Below are positions 18,516 through 27,643 of a stretch of 64,000 nucleotides of DNA, in pieces. The stretch covers positions 1-64,000 of the forward strand of contig JAQYVU010000011.1 in NCBI GenBank assembly GCA_030145385.1. The letters are read 5' to 3'. Both the position numbers and the translations under genes were made by a program. Origin of the DNA: Desulfococcaceae bacterium. Lineage in GTDB: Bacteria > Desulfobacterota > Desulfobacteria > Desulfobacterales > Desulfosalsimonadaceae. The notes beneath the pieces are model-generated. The model searched no databases and was not told where the DNA came from. It saw nothing but the letters and a program-made list of their open reading frames with translations. How positions within the stretch are numbered: position 1 is the stretch's first letter; every line of letters starts with the position of its first letter.

Positions 18516-19316
18516 TTAAATTTTCGGCTGCTCACCACTGGTGATATAGGCATATGCATTGTGGTTGTGAATGGATTCAAAATTTTCCACCGCCACGGAA
18601 TACCAGGTAATATTTTTATCCGCTTTCAGCTCCACGGCAATATCCCGGACAATGTCTTCGACAAATTTCGGGTTGCCATAGCCCTTTTCCGTAATATATT
18701 TCTCATCAGATCGTTTTAAGACCGAATAAACTTCACAGGAAGCAGCCCTTTCGACCAGCTCAATCATATCCTCAATCCAGATAAATTTCTTGAACCGGGT
18801 CCTTAAATGGACCATCCCCCTCTGATTATGGGCACCATCCGTGCTGATTTCCTTAGAACAGGGACAGACTGAAGAAATCGGTACAATGACTTCTGAAACC
18901 AGATCCACCCGGCTGTCTGAATTAATCGACCCGTTCAAACGGCAGGTATAATCCATCAGGCCCGGGGACTGGGTCACCGGAGCTTTTTTTTCAATAAAAT
19001 ACGGAAAAGTCACTTCAATATGTGCGGATGCGGCATTCAAGTGTTCTTTCATCTGACCTAAAATTTCTGAAAATGTCTTCAGGGCAATATTGGGTCTGAA
19101 AAGATGAAGCATTTCAACAAATCGGCTCATATGCGTCCCCTTGCACTCATGGGGAAGATCCACATACATATTAATTGATGCAACGGTATGCTGTTTGCCC
19201 TGGTTTCGGTCCAGAACCGTAACCGGATATCTTATATCTTTGATACCGACCTTATTAATTGCAACATTTCGATAATCACGTTCGTTTTGTATATCTTTCA
19301 TAGCATTATGTTTCAA
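18516..19316 (-). CDS. folE2: GTP cyclohydrolase FolE2 (type IB)
   Basis: Makes 7,8-dihydroneopterin triphosphate from GTP, the first step of folate (and queuosine-type) pathways, without the zinc-only chemistry of FolE. The 266-residue protein holds the COG1469 landmarks: the N-terminal VGIKDIRYPV, the GTHMSRFVEML segment, and the active-site CPCSKEIS followed by GAHNQRG. No FolE is visible nearby. It is the last gene of the minus-strand run that includes pssA, leuB, greA, rpoZ and ttcA, though a 64-base gap separates it from ttcA. Confidence 0.93.
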   Translation of the reverse strand: MKHNAMKDIQNERDYRNVAINKVGIKDIRYPVTVLDRNQGKQHTVASINMYVDLPHECKGTHMSRFVEMLHLFRPNIALKTFSEILGQMKEHLNAASAHIEVTFPYFIEKKAPVTQSPGLMDYTCRLNGSINSDSRVDLVSEVIVPISSVCPCSKEISTDGAHNQRGMVHLRTRFKKFIWIEDMIELVERAASCEVYSVLKRSDEKYITEKGYGNPKFVEDIVRDIAVELKADKNITWYSVAVENFESIHNHNAYAYITSGEQPKI

Positions 19317-19380
19317 TGAACCGGTTCAGCTCCTTAAAGCTGCCGGTTTATATAATAAATCGAATTTTATAATTTTTAGT

Positions 19381-20103
19381 TTATAATAGATAATCAGGAT
19401 TAACGTTTCTCAAGGACCTGAAAATATTGCCTCTGATTTTTCTATTGGATTTATACAGTTGATTCAACAATTGTTTTATTTCTTTTCGCTTTGAAATATC
19501 CGCATACGGGCAGGAATTATGAAAAACCGGGAATTCCCAGTTTTTGGCAAGCCGCCTGGTTCTGTCTTCATCAACATAGGCCAACGGTCGAATAATAGAA
19601 ATTTTGCCTTTAAAAAACGATTGCACCGGCCGCATGGTGGAAATATTTCCGGCATAGCACATATTTAAGAAAAAGGTTTCAATAATATCATCCTTGTGAT
19701 GACCAAAGGCAACCTTTTTACAATCCAGTTCATCGGCAATTTCAAATATTCGTTTTCTGCGCAGACGGGCGCATAAAAAACAGGGATTTTCCAGGTTCGC
19801 TGCATTGTGCGCGACAATCCCATAATCCGTTTTCTCAACCCACAAGTCAAAGCCTATGCGCCTTGAATATTCACAAAGTTCATCAGCAAATCCATCAGGA
19901 AACCCGGGGTCAATATAAACAGGAAACAGTTTATATTCTATAGGGATTCTTGAAAGACGTTCATTTAAGATCCACAACAAAGTCAGGCTGTCTTTCCCGC
20001 CGGACACCCCGACAAGAATCCTGTCGCCATGAGATATCATGTCATAGTGATGAATCGCTTTTCCCACATCACGATTCACTGATTTTAAAAGAAATTGTGA
20101 CAT
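19381..20103 (-). CDS. ttcA: TtcA-type PP-loop ATPase, tRNA 2-thiocytidine synthase-like
   Basis: ATP-dependent tRNA thiolase family protein that in TtcA makes s2C32. The PP-loop is VGVSGGKDSLT near residue 35; the paired cysteines CFLC near residue 110, followed by ARLRRKR, bind the Fe-S cluster in this family; GHHKDDIIETFFLN is the second conserved block. The 240-residue length is a little short of E. coli TtcA (311). A TtcA-like protein with another thiolation target remains possible, so the symbol is provisional. Confidence 0.85.
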   Translation of the reverse strand: MSQFLLKSVNRDVGKAIHHYDMISHGDRILVGVSGGKDSLTLLWILNERLSRIPIEYKLFPVYIDPGFPDGFADELCEYSRRIGFDLWVEKTDYGIVAHNAANLENPCFLCARLRRKRIFEIADELDCKKVAFGHHKDDIIETFFLNMCYAGNISTMRPVQSFFKGKISIIRPLAYVDEDRTRRLAKNWEFPVFHNSCPYADISKRKEIKQLLNQLYKSNRKIRGNIFRSLRNVNPDYLL

Positions 20104-20129
20104 TTATCAGAATACTTGATCAATCACTG

Positions 20130-20333
20130 TTATTCAGTATTCTCCTGCTCTTCCTTAACAAACACCTTTCCGGCGGATATTTCGCGCAATGCGGTAACAA
20201 CATTTTCATTATTTGATTTAACAAGACGCGGACTGCCTTCCAAAAGCTGCCGGACGCGCTTTGTTGCCACATGGACTAACAAAAACCGGGTTGGTATTCG
20301 TTTTAAACAATCTTCAACGGTAACTCTGGCCAT
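20130..20333 (-). CDS. rpoZ: RNA polymerase omega subunit
   Basis: Small RNA polymerase subunit that helps fold and hold the beta-prime chain. The sequence [13 protein letters not shown] followed by RVRQLLEG and the NVVTALREI segment is characteristic. The start at 20333 is chosen because GGGAGAG precedes it by a suitable distance; an upstream in-frame ATG at 20348 would add only MGREK, which is that ribosome site read as codons. 67 residues. It lies between greA and ttcA on the same strand. Confidence 0.93.
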   Translation of the reverse strand: MARVTVEDCLKRIPTRFLLVHVATKRVRQLLEGSPRLVKSNNENVVTALREISAGKVFVKEEQENTE

Positions 20334-20384
20334 TTTTTCTCTCCCCAATGCTGATCCTGTAGCTAACAGACGATCAGGCTAATA

Positions 20385-20852
20385 TTAAAGAATTTCAATC
20401 AACTCATAACTGCGTTTACCGACAGGCGCTATTATTATTATTTCATCACCGATTTGTTTTCCAATAATTGCCTGGCCCAGCGGTGATGCCACTGAAATTC
20501 TTCCTTCATTAATATCGGACTCATCAGGTCCGACAAGCTGATATTTTACTTCATCACCCGTATCGATATTTTCCAACAGAACGGTGCATCCGAATCTTGC
20601 AAAATCCTTGCTTAACGTATCCGGATCAATCACATCCGCATTACCCAGTTTATATTGCAGCTCCATGATGCGGCCTTCAAGAAACGCCTGGCGTTCCTTG
20701 GCTGCATCAAACTCCGCATTTTCCGAGAGATCACCATGCGCCCTGGCTTCTTCAATCGCTTTAATATTTGAAGGCCTTTCAACCGATTTCAAATTCGCCA
20801 GCTCTTTTTTCAGCCGATCATAACCCTGCCTGGTGATGGGGACTTGTTTCAA
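20385..20852 (-). CDS. greA: Transcription elongation factor GreA
   Basis: Inserts its coiled coil into the RNA polymerase secondary channel to stimulate cleavage of backtracked RNA. The 155 residues include the start VPITRQGYDRLKKEL, the tip residues Asp-Leu-Ser-Glu-Asn in AHGDLSENAEFD, and the C-terminal SPLGQAIIGK globular signature. The start lies 2 bases after the leuB stop, so its ribosome site falls inside leuB, suggesting cotranscription. Confidence 0.96.
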   Translation of the reverse strand: MKQVPITRQGYDRLKKELANLKSVERPSNIKAIEEARAHGDLSENAEFDAAKERQAFLEGRIMELQYKLGNADVIDPDTLSKDFARFGCTVLLENIDTGDEVKYQLVGPDESDINEGRISVASPLGQAIIGKQIGDEIIIIAPVGKRSYELIEIL

Positions 20853-20854
20853 AA

Positions 20855-21931
20855 TTATTCTCCTACACCACTTTTAACATAATTAACAATAATATCACCT
20901 ACTTCACTGGTTGTATAACCCATTTTCCCTGCGGCAACATCCTTTAAATCATCACGCAATGTCTTTTTTACTGCGGATTCAACGCTAACGGCGGCGGCGG
21001 ATTCGCCGAGGGTTTCGAGTAATAACTGCACGGATGAAATCGCGGCGATCGGGTTAATAATCTGCAGGCCCGTATATTTAGGTGCAGATCCGCCGATGGG
21101 CTCAAACATGGAGACCCCTTCCGGATTAATATTACCGCCGGCGGCAATTCCCATTCCACCCTGAATCATCGCGCCCAGGTCGGTGATGATATCACCAAAC
21201 ATGTTGTCCGTTACAATCACATCAAACCATTCCGGATTTTTAACCATCCACATGCAAATGGCGTCAACATGGGCATAATCAGTTTCAATATCCGGATATT
21301 CCTTGGCTACTTCGTTAAATGTTCTTTCCCAGAGGTTAAATGCAAACGTAAGAACATTGGTTTTTCCGCACAAAGTCAGTTTTTTACCCTTATTACGCTT
21401 TCTGCAGTATTCAAAGGCATAACGGATACATCGTTCCACGCCTTTTCTTGTATTAATGGATTCCTGAATTGCGACTTCATCAGGGGTTCCTTTTTTCAGG
21501 CATCCGCCGGCACCGGCATAAAGGCCTTCACTGTTTTCCCTGACAACCACGAAATCGATGTCTTCAGGGGTTTTATCCTTTAATGGTGTTGCAACGCCTT
21601 CATAAAGCTTGACCGGTCTTAAATTTATGTATTGATCCAGTGCAAATCTCAGGCTTAACAATATCCCTTTTTCAAGTATCCCGGGTTTCACATCCGGATG
21701 GCCGATCGCGCCTAAAAAGATGGCATCCTTTTTTGAAAGCTCATCAACAATGTTCTCCGGTAATATTTCCCCGGTGCTGATATAATGATCACCGCCGATA
21801 TTAAAAGTTGAAAGATTCAACTCAAAATCATATTTTGCAGCAGCAGCCTCAAGAACCTTTAAACCTTCATCAACAACTTCTGGGCCGGTACCATCTCCCG
21901 GGAGTACAGCAATATCATATTTTTTCGTCAT
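20855..21931 (-). CDS. leuB: 3-isopropylmalate dehydrogenase
   Basis: NAD-dependent oxidative decarboxylase of leucine synthesis. The 358-residue chain shows [12 protein letters not shown] at the N-terminus, LRPVKLY with RENSEG for substrate binding, and the metal/substrate block [17 protein letters not shown]. The closely related isocitrate, tartrate and homoisocitrate dehydrogenases share most of these motifs, so substrate assignment rests on overall fit. No other leucine gene is in the window. It follows pssA after a 100-base gap. Confidence 0.9.
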   Translation of the reverse strand: MTKKYDIAVLPGDGTGPEVVDEGLKVLEAAAAKYDFELNLSTFNIGGDHYISTGEILPENIVDELSKKDAIFLGAIGHPDVKPGILEKGILLSLRFALDQYINLRPVKLYEGVATPLKDKTPEDIDFVVVRENSEGLYAGAGGCLKKGTPDEVAIQESINTRKGVERCIRYAFEYCRKRNKGKKLTLCGKTNVLTFAFNLWERTFNEVAKEYPDIETDYAHVDAICMWMVKNPEWFDVIVTDNMFGDIITDLGAMIQGGMGIAAGGNINPEGVSMFEPIGGSAPKYTGLQIINPIAAISSVQLLLETLGESAAAVSVESAVKKTLRDDLKDVAAGKMGYTTSEVGDIIVNYVKSGVGE

Positions 21932-22031
21932 TTTAGAAAACTCCTTATTAGAAAAATTTTCCGCTACACACAGAATACGCTATGAGCAGCAAATTTATTT
22001 AATTTAAAAAAACTGATCTTATCCTCAGATA

Positions 22032-22778
22032 TTAAATTTTCTTTCTGATCGTATTTCGAGAATGCCACAGGAGAAATTTGACAGGACCGGAGGCGATATA
22101 TCCCAAAGCGATTACATATAATGTAATAGATGGTTTTGATGCAATCAAAATTAATATTAGCATCATTGAAACAAGCACATTAAAATTCATTGATCTAAAT
22201 AAATCAACTTTTTTAAAACTGTAATACTTGATACTGCTGACCATTAAAAACGAAAGCATATAAGTTAAAAATAATATCGGGAAACGAGTAACTTCTGGAT
22301 TCAGTCCAAGGTCCAATACGAAGAAAACCGTCACCGCAATCATTGCCGCAGCTGCCGGAATCGGAAGTCCTGAAAAATTTCCATCACCAGGCTGATCCAG
22401 ACTGGTATTAAAACGTGCCAGCCGGAGTGCGCCGCAGGCCATGAACAAAAAAGCCGCCAGCCAGCCAAATCTTCCCAAAGGTTGTAATATCCATAAATAC
22501 AACATCAAACCAGGTGCCATACCGAATGAAACCAGATCCGCTAAAGAGTCAAATTCCGCTCCAAAACGGCTGGTCGTATGGGTGGCCCGGGCGATTTTAC
22601 CATCTAAAAGATCAAAAACAGCGGCAAGCAGAATCGCGATGGCCGCAGTGCTGAAATTTGCCTCAACCGAACAGATAACGGAATAAAAACCAAAAAATAA
22701 ATTCATTAAAGTAAAAAAATTAGGCAGGATGTAGATGCCTTTCTTTATTTTTTCTTTTTCAATGGATTTAAATTTCAT
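22032..22778 (-). CDS. pssA: CDP-diacylglycerol-serine O-phosphatidyltransferase
   Basis: Membrane enzyme making phosphatidylserine. The CDP-alcohol phosphotransferase signature DG..AR........G...D...D is complete in the segment beginning DGKIARATHT and ending DSLAD, near residues 68-90. About eight hydrophobic segments are visible in 248 residues. Its ATG overlaps the stop of the psd remnant (ATGA), the normal psd-pssA arrangement, although the neighbouring psd is no longer intact. Without Psd, phosphatidylserine could not be turned into phosphatidylethanolamine unless another copy exists. Confidence 0.94.
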   Translation of the reverse strand: MKFKSIEKEKIKKGIYILPNFFTLMNLFFGFYSVICSVEANFSTAAIAILLAAVFDLLDGKIARATHTTSRFGAEFDSLADLVSFGMAPGLMLYLWILQPLGRFGWLAAFLFMACGALRLARFNTSLDQPGDGNFSGLPIPAAAAMIAVTVFFVLDLGLNPEVTRFPILFLTYMLSFLMVSSIKYYSFKKVDLFRSMNFNVLVSMMLILILIASKPSITLYVIALGYIASGPVKFLLWHSRNTIRKKI

Positions 22779-23038
22779 TTTAAATATCCTAAAATTGAAG
22801 TGCCTGCTTTTACTTTATCAACCTTGGCGGCAGTCAGTGTTGCCTCTGCCGGCAAATACACATCAACACGGGATCCGAAACAAATCAATCCGAACCGCTG
22901 CCCGCAGATAACGTTTTCTTCTTCCTGAACATGACAGATAATCCGTCGTGCGACCTAACCGGCGATTTGAACAAAGCATATATTCTGCTGTTTATCGGTC
23001 TCCAGAATCAAGGCGTTATGTTCATTATCATTATTTAT
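22775..23038 (-). pseudogene. psd: Phosphatidylserine decarboxylase remnant, 5' part missing and in-frame TAG
   Basis: Reading the minus strand from 23038, the frame encodes NEHNALILET, then FVQIAG, a TAG stop at 22957-22955, then VARRII, and later FGLICFGSRVDVYLP and KVKAGTSILGYLK. This is the C-terminal third of the short (about 215-residue) Psd family, including the Gly-Ser autocleavage site. The family usually has an Arg or Lys where this copy has Cys in FGLICFGS. An in-frame TGA at 23041-23039 closes the frame upstream, and no Psd-like sequence is found beyond it. The stop still overlaps the pssA start. The gene is clearly broken; when and how cannot be told. Confidence 0.85.
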
Positions 23039-23103
23039 TCAGGATAATCGTAAAGAAATAAATGAATATATTCATTGTGTCAATAAAAACAGCAATGACA
23101 AGA

Positions 23104-23805
23104 TTATATTGAAATAGAAGGATTTGTCTTTAAATTTTTTTCCGCATCGGATTTTCGGATATAAAATGGCTCAATCAAACTTGCATCATCTGAATCATTG
23201 GACTTAAAACGCTGCATGGCGATTTCGCCGACAATAGAAGCCCGGATGGTGTGGCGGGCAAAATTTGCAAAAACAGCCATCGGCCCCAGCGTACTTTTGA
23301 TCAAATCCTGATACACCACAGCCCCGTCCCCGACCAGAATACACGGCTCATTGATCTTTTCAATGGCTTTCTCAGGACTTACAACCACAGGCAATTGTCC
23401 GCTTTCAATTTTTTGATCTGTAAATCGGTACCGGGCGCTGTATACTTCTTTTCTTCTGGCATCCATCATGGGGCAGATAAGCTTATCCGAGTCAGAGAAT
23501 TGATATGCCAGGGCTTCAAGAGAAGATACACCGACAACGGGTTTGCCGGTGGCTAATGCAAGTCCTTTAATTGCACTTAATCCGATCCGCAGCCCGGTGA
23601 AACTTCCCGGACCGATGGTTACGGCAAAACCGTCAATATCTTTCACTGTTAAGTGACCGATATCAAGAATGTCACGGATCATCCCCATTAAAAATCTGGA
23701 ATGCGTATCGTCATGATTGACAGTATATTCCGAGATTACGGATTTTTTATCTATAACAGCCACACTGCAGGATTTCGTCGCTGTGTCCACCGCAAGTATT
23801 TTCAT
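23104..23805 (-). CDS. tsaB: tRNA threonylcarbamoyladenosine biosynthesis protein TsaB
   Basis: ASKHA-fold partner of TsaD in t6A37 synthesis on ANN-decoding tRNAs. The 233-residue protein begins [17 protein letters not shown] and carries the family block [21 protein letters not shown], with SSLEALA following. It lacks the metal-binding histidines of TsaD, as expected for TsaB. It starts 25 bases after the lon stop and was probably transcribed with lon. Confidence 0.94.
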   Translation of the reverse strand: MKILAVDTATKSCSVAVIDKKSVISEYTVNHDDTHSRFLMGMIRDILDIGHLTVKDIDGFAVTIGPGSFTGLRIGLSAIKGLALATGKPVVGVSSLEALAYQFSDSDKLICPMMDARRKEVYSARYRFTDQKIESGQLPVVVSPEKAIEKINEPCILVGDGAVVYQDLIKSTLGPMAVFANFARHTIRASIVGEIAMQRFKSNDSDDASLIEPFYIRKSDAEKNLKTNPSISI

Positions 23806-23830
23806 AAACAGCCTTTAAAATCCATTCGTT

Positions 23831-26281
23831 TTATTTGCTTTTATTGGCCTTTGAGGTTTTTGGAGCCTTTATGGTTTTCTTGGTTTTCAAAGGAGCCGGT
23901 GCTTTTATTTTATCACCCAGTGCAATGGCAATCACTTCATCAATCGTAGAAACCGGGAAAAATTTAATTTTCCGTTTAACATTTTTGGGAATTTCCGACA
24001 GTTCATTACGGTTCTTTTCAGGAATAATAATCTTCTTGATACCTGCCCGAAGAGCCCCTAATGATTTTTCCCTTAAACCGCCGATGGGCAGCACCCGGCC
24101 CCGCAGGGTAATTTCTCCGGTCATAGCGACCTCCGTATCAACCGGACGGTTGGTAATCGCGGATATAAGGGCGGTTGCCATGGAAATTCCTGCAGAAGGA
24201 CCATCTTTAGGTATCGCACCGGCAGGAACATGGATATGAATATCCAGGTTTTCAAAAAAATCTTTTTTAATGCCAAAATCTTTACGATGGGCACGGGCAT
24301 AAGTAACTGCCGCACGCGCGGATTCCTGCATAACTTCGCCAATCTGACCGGTGATGATCAGGTCCCCCTTGCCTTCCAGTAAAGTGGCTTCAATGTATAG
24401 CACCTCCCCGCCAACGGATGTCCATGCCAGTCCGGTGGATAAACCGACCTGACTTTCCTCCTGATCCATTTCAGGAAGATATTTCGACGGACCGAGAAAT
24501 TTTGGAAGATTCGTTTTCGTAATCTGAAACGGACCTTTTTCTTTTTCAGCAATTCTGCGTGCCAGTTTCCGACAAATTGTCCCAAGCTCTCTTTCAAGGT
24601 TTCTTAAGCCTGACTCGCATGTATGCTCTTCGATAATCTGCTGCAATGCCCCCTGGCTGATGGATATGTTTTTCTTATTTAAACCATTTTCCTTAATCTG
24701 CCTGGGCAGCAGAAACGTTTCTGCGATGGCATATTTTTCTTCAAGCGTATAACCCGAAAGATGTATCACTTCCATTCGATCCAACAGCGCCGAAGGTATT
24801 GTGTCAATCATATTGGCGGTCAGAATAAACATGACATTCGATAAATCATACGACAAATTCAAATAATGATCGCTAAAATTCGTATTCTGCTCCGGATCAA
24901 GGGCTTCTAAAAGAGCCGACGACGGATCGCCACGAAAATCAGAACCGATTTTATCAATTTCATCCATCATAAAAACAGGATTACTGCTGCCGCATTGCTT
25001 CAACCCCTGCAGGATCCGACCGGGCATGGCACCGATGTATGTTCTGCGATGTCCTCTGATTTCCGCCTCATCCCGTATACCGCCTAAAGAAACCCTGAAA
25101 AACTTTCGATTCATTGCTTTGGCAATGGCCTGACCGAGAGACGTTTTCCCGACCCCCGGAGGGCCAGCAAAGCAAAGTATCTGACCTTTTTTATTGGGAT
25201 TCAGCTTCCGGACACTCAGATACTCAAGGATGCGGTCCTTGATCTTTTCAAGCCCGTAATGATGTTTATCCAGGGTTTTTTGGGCTCCCTGGATATCAAT
25301 TTTATCTTTAGTCAACTTACTCCACGGCAATTCCAGAATCCAATCCAGGTATGTTCGGATCACAGAGGCTTCGGATGAGTCCGGATGCATCTGCTCTAAA
25401 CGGCGCAGCTGCTTGTCAGCTTCGGTGGCCGCTTCTTTCGGAAGTTTGGCTTTTTTGATGAGCTTTTTATATTCACCGACCTCTTCTCCCTTATCATCAA
25501 ATTCACCCAACTCCTTATTAATTGCCCGAAGCTGCTCACGCAGAAAATAATCCCGCTGGCTTTTTGAAATTTCATCTCTCACATTGGATTGAATTTTTGC
25601 CTGCATCATTGAAAGCTCAACTTCACGGGTCAGGTAATCATTGACTTTATGCAGCCGCTGGACAGGGTCTGCAATTTCAAGCAGTCCCTGAGCTTCATCA
25701 ATTTTTAACTTCAGGTTTGAAGATACCAGATCCGCCAGCTTTCCCGGATGTTCGATTTCATCTAAGAGAATACCGATTTCACTTGAATATTCGCCGCGTA
25801 TTGTCAAAATTTTTTCACAATTTTCCCGAATATTGCGCATCAGTGCCTGATGTTCCAATTCGATATTTTCAAAAGGGGCATCCTTGAACGCTTCGACTTT
25901 GACATTATAAAAAAACTTCTTGGCCGTATATCGTTTGATGCGGCCTTTTTCCAGGCCCTGGACAAGCACTTTAAAATGACCGTCCGGAAGTTTTAATATC
26001 CTCAGAATACGACATATAGTCCCCACCCGGTAAATATCATCAGGCTTAGGGTCTTCAATGGAAGGATCTTTTTGAGTAGATAGAAATAGCAGACGGTCCC
26101 CTCCCATTGATTTATCAACCGCTTTGACTGATCTTTCACGACCGATAAACAAAGGAAGCACCATGTCGGTAAAAATCACAACATCCCTTACCGGAAGTAA
26201 AGGCATGATTTCCGGAATATCAATTTTACCGTCAGTATCTTCCAAAAGGCTTACAAGATCGTCTTTATCCGTTTCTGCCAT
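23831..26281 (-). CDS. lon: ATP-dependent Lon protease
   Basis: Cytoplasmic AAA+ serine protease for damaged and regulatory proteins. The 816 residues hold the N-terminal substrate domain (LPLLPVRDVVIF), Walker A GPPGVGKTS near residue 370, Walker B FMMDEIDKIG, and the protease core with catalytic Ser in PKDGPSAG and the partner Lys in GLREKSLGALRAGI. The last 20 residues are a Lys/Thr/Ala-rich tail not needed for the fold. It heads a lon-tsaB pair and is preceded by a 441-base intergenic region with a palindromic element. Confidence 0.97.
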   Translation of the reverse strand: MAETDKDDLVSLLEDTDGKIDIPEIMPLLPVRDVVIFTDMVLPLFIGRERSVKAVDKSMGGDRLLFLSTQKDPSIEDPKPDDIYRVGTICRILRILKLPDGHFKVLVQGLEKGRIKRYTAKKFFYNVKVEAFKDAPFENIELEHQALMRNIRENCEKILTIRGEYSSEIGILLDEIEHPGKLADLVSSNLKLKIDEAQGLLEIADPVQRLHKVNDYLTREVELSMMQAKIQSNVRDEISKSQRDYFLREQLRAINKELGEFDDKGEEVGEYKKLIKKAKLPKEAATEADKQLRRLEQMHPDSSEASVIRTYLDWILELPWSKLTKDKIDIQGAQKTLDKHHYGLEKIKDRILEYLSVRKLNPNKKGQILCFAGPPGVGKTSLGQAIAKAMNRKFFRVSLGGIRDEAEIRGHRRTYIGAMPGRILQGLKQCGSSNPVFMMDEIDKIGSDFRGDPSSALLEALDPEQNTNFSDHYLNLSYDLSNVMFILTANMIDTIPSALLDRMEVIHLSGYTLEEKYAIAETFLLPRQIKENGLNKKNISISQGALQQIIEEHTCESGLRNLERELGTICRKLARRIAEKEKGPFQITKTNLPKFLGPSKYLPEMDQEESQVGLSTGLAWTSVGGEVLYIEATLLEGKGDLIITGQIGEVMQESARAAVTYARAHRKDFGIKKDFFENLDIHIHVPAGAIPKDGPSAGISMATALISAITNRPVDTEVAMTGEITLRGRVLPIGGLREKSLGALRAGIKKIIIPEKNRNELSEIPKNVKRKIKFFPVSTIDEVIAIALGDKIKAPAPLKTKKTIKAPKTSKANKSK

Positions 26282-26373
26282 ATTATTGCACCTGTATAAT
26301 GTAAAGTGTTTTATAGAGTTAAATTAAAGCATAACCGAAAATTTTCAACCTGAGGGATCACTCAAAAAACAAC

Positions 26374-26490
26374 TTCACAGTTTGGAAGCCGATGCATCCC
26401 GCCTGGCTGTCTTGCTCATCGGTTGAATACGTAAAGTATTCGCCATCCTCGCGCCTTGCCAGCCGGGCCCGCAACGCCCAAAATTGTGAA
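26374..26490. repeat. 117-bp palindromic intergenic element (REP/MITE-like)
   Basis: A GC-richer block in the gap between lon and pilD. Its ends are near-inverted (TTCACAGTTTGG at 26374 and CCAAAATTGTGAA at 26478-26490), an inner pair CCCGCCTGGC/GCCAGCCGGG also matches, and the centre is a perfect GAATAC-gtaaa-GTATTC. The whole could fold as one long interrupted stem. I infer a mobile or repeat-family element; copy number cannot be judged from this window. Confidence 0.5.
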
Positions 26491-26722
26491 CTGATTGTTT
26501 CGTGACCCCTTACTAAAAAACAAAAAAGTCATTTGTAAAGTTAAAAAATTTATCTATTATTTTTATTCGCTAATATCAATTTAAATTTTCAATAATCCGA
26601 ATTAAGCATTGATTTTAAAAAACCCATTAAATATTATTCAAAATCAACAATTCTTATGATTTAAAAATAGTTCTGACATAAAATCCGTCAACCGCAGTTA
26701 AATTCTTTACAAAGGTAACAAT

Positions 26723-27499
26723 ATGCCATCAATGATAATTCCGACCGCTACCTTTATTATGGGAGCATGCATCGGCAGCTTTTTAAATGTCTGCATCTTC
26801 CGAATTCCTGAATCCAAGTCTGTTGTTTCTCCAGGTTCTGCATGCCCCCGATGCAACACTTTCCTGAAATTCTATGATAATATTCCCATTATCAGCTACC
26901 TCTTTCTTATGGGTAAATGCCGGACCTGTTCTGCTCCGATTTCAATCCGATATCCAATGGTGGAATTACTGACCGGTTTGCTGGCGCTTGCTGCGGTAAT
27001 CAAATACGGCATTTCCATTGATTTTTTTATTTATTTTATCTTTATCAGCACCCTTGTTGTTATTACGTTTATCGATCTTGACCATCAAATAATCCCTGAT
27101 GTTATTTCTCTTCCCGGCATCCCCATCGGTTTATTGTCATCCGTTTTCCTGGCATCCGTGTACTTCAAAGATGCCCTGATCGGTGCTTTGGTAGGCGGGG
27201 GCAGCCTTTTTCTGGTCGCCTGGGGATATCAATTAATAACCGGCAAAGAAGGAATGGGCGGCGGCGACATCAAGCTGCTTGCCATGATCGGAGCCTTTAT
27301 CGGATGGCAGGGTGTTTTTTTTACAATTTTTGTCGCATCTGCGTCCGGATCACTAATTGGTGCTGTTCTGATGCTCTTTGCTCAAAAAGACCTTAAATTT
27401 GCCGTTCCTTTTGGCCCGTTTCTCTCTCTGGGAGCTATCGCATACATTTTTTTTGGACAGGAACTGATCTTCTGGTATTATCATATTGCCTTCAGATAA
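26723..27499 (+). CDS. pilD: Type IV prepilin peptidase/N-methyltransferase
   Basis: Inner-membrane aspartyl protease that cleaves and methylates type IV pilins and type II secretion pseudopilins. The N-terminal methyltransferase part has the zinc cysteines CPRC and CRTC. The two catalytic aspartates lie in FIDLDHQIIPD and in the GMGGGDIKLLAMIG loop. About eight hydrophobic segments; 258 residues, the normal size. No pilin or secretion genes are near, so it may serve several systems. The gene is alone; the A-rich upstream region shows no certain promoter. Confidence 0.95.
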   Translation: MPSMIIPTATFIMGACIGSFLNVCIFRIPESKSVVSPGSACPRCNTFLKFYDNIPIISYLFLMGKCRTCSAPISIRYPMVELLTGLLALAAVIKYGISIDFFIYFIFISTLVVITFIDLDHQIIPDVISLPGIPIGLLSSVFLASVYFKDALIGALVGGGSLFLVAWGYQLITGKEGMGGGDIKLLAMIGAFIGWQGVFFTIFVASASGSLIGAVLMLFAQKDLKFAVPFGPFLSLGAIAYIFFGQELIFWYYHIAFR

Positions 27500-27508
27500 A
27501 AATAAAAG

Positions 27509-27527
27509 GGCTGATTGACTATCAGCC
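27509..27527 (+). terminator. Hairpin after pilD
   Basis: GGCTGAT-tgact-ATCAGCC forms a perfect 7-bp stem 10 bases after the pilD stop. No T-run follows, so it is a weak or factor-assisted terminator at best. Confidence 0.4.
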
Positions 27528-27593
27528 TGTTAGATCTAATCAAAAAGGGCTCAGCCCATACCAGGGAAAATATAAAATATTACAAAAAAGAAA

Positions 27594-27621
27594 AAGGCAA
27601 CACCCCGAAAGATGTTGCCTT
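27594..27621 (-). terminator. Rho-independent terminator of the HesB selenoprotein gene
   Basis: AAGGCAACA and TGTTGCCTT form a 9-bp stem around a 10-base loop. On the minus strand it is followed by TTTCTTTTTT, a good U-tract, 22 bases after the stop codon. Confidence 0.8.
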
Positions 27622-27643
27622 GTAAACCTTTAATTTATATATC

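Noticed and set aside
22955-22957. TAG in psd as a pyrrolysine codon
   Set aside because: The 5' part of the gene is missing as well and the site is not a known pyrrolysine position, so decay explains it better.
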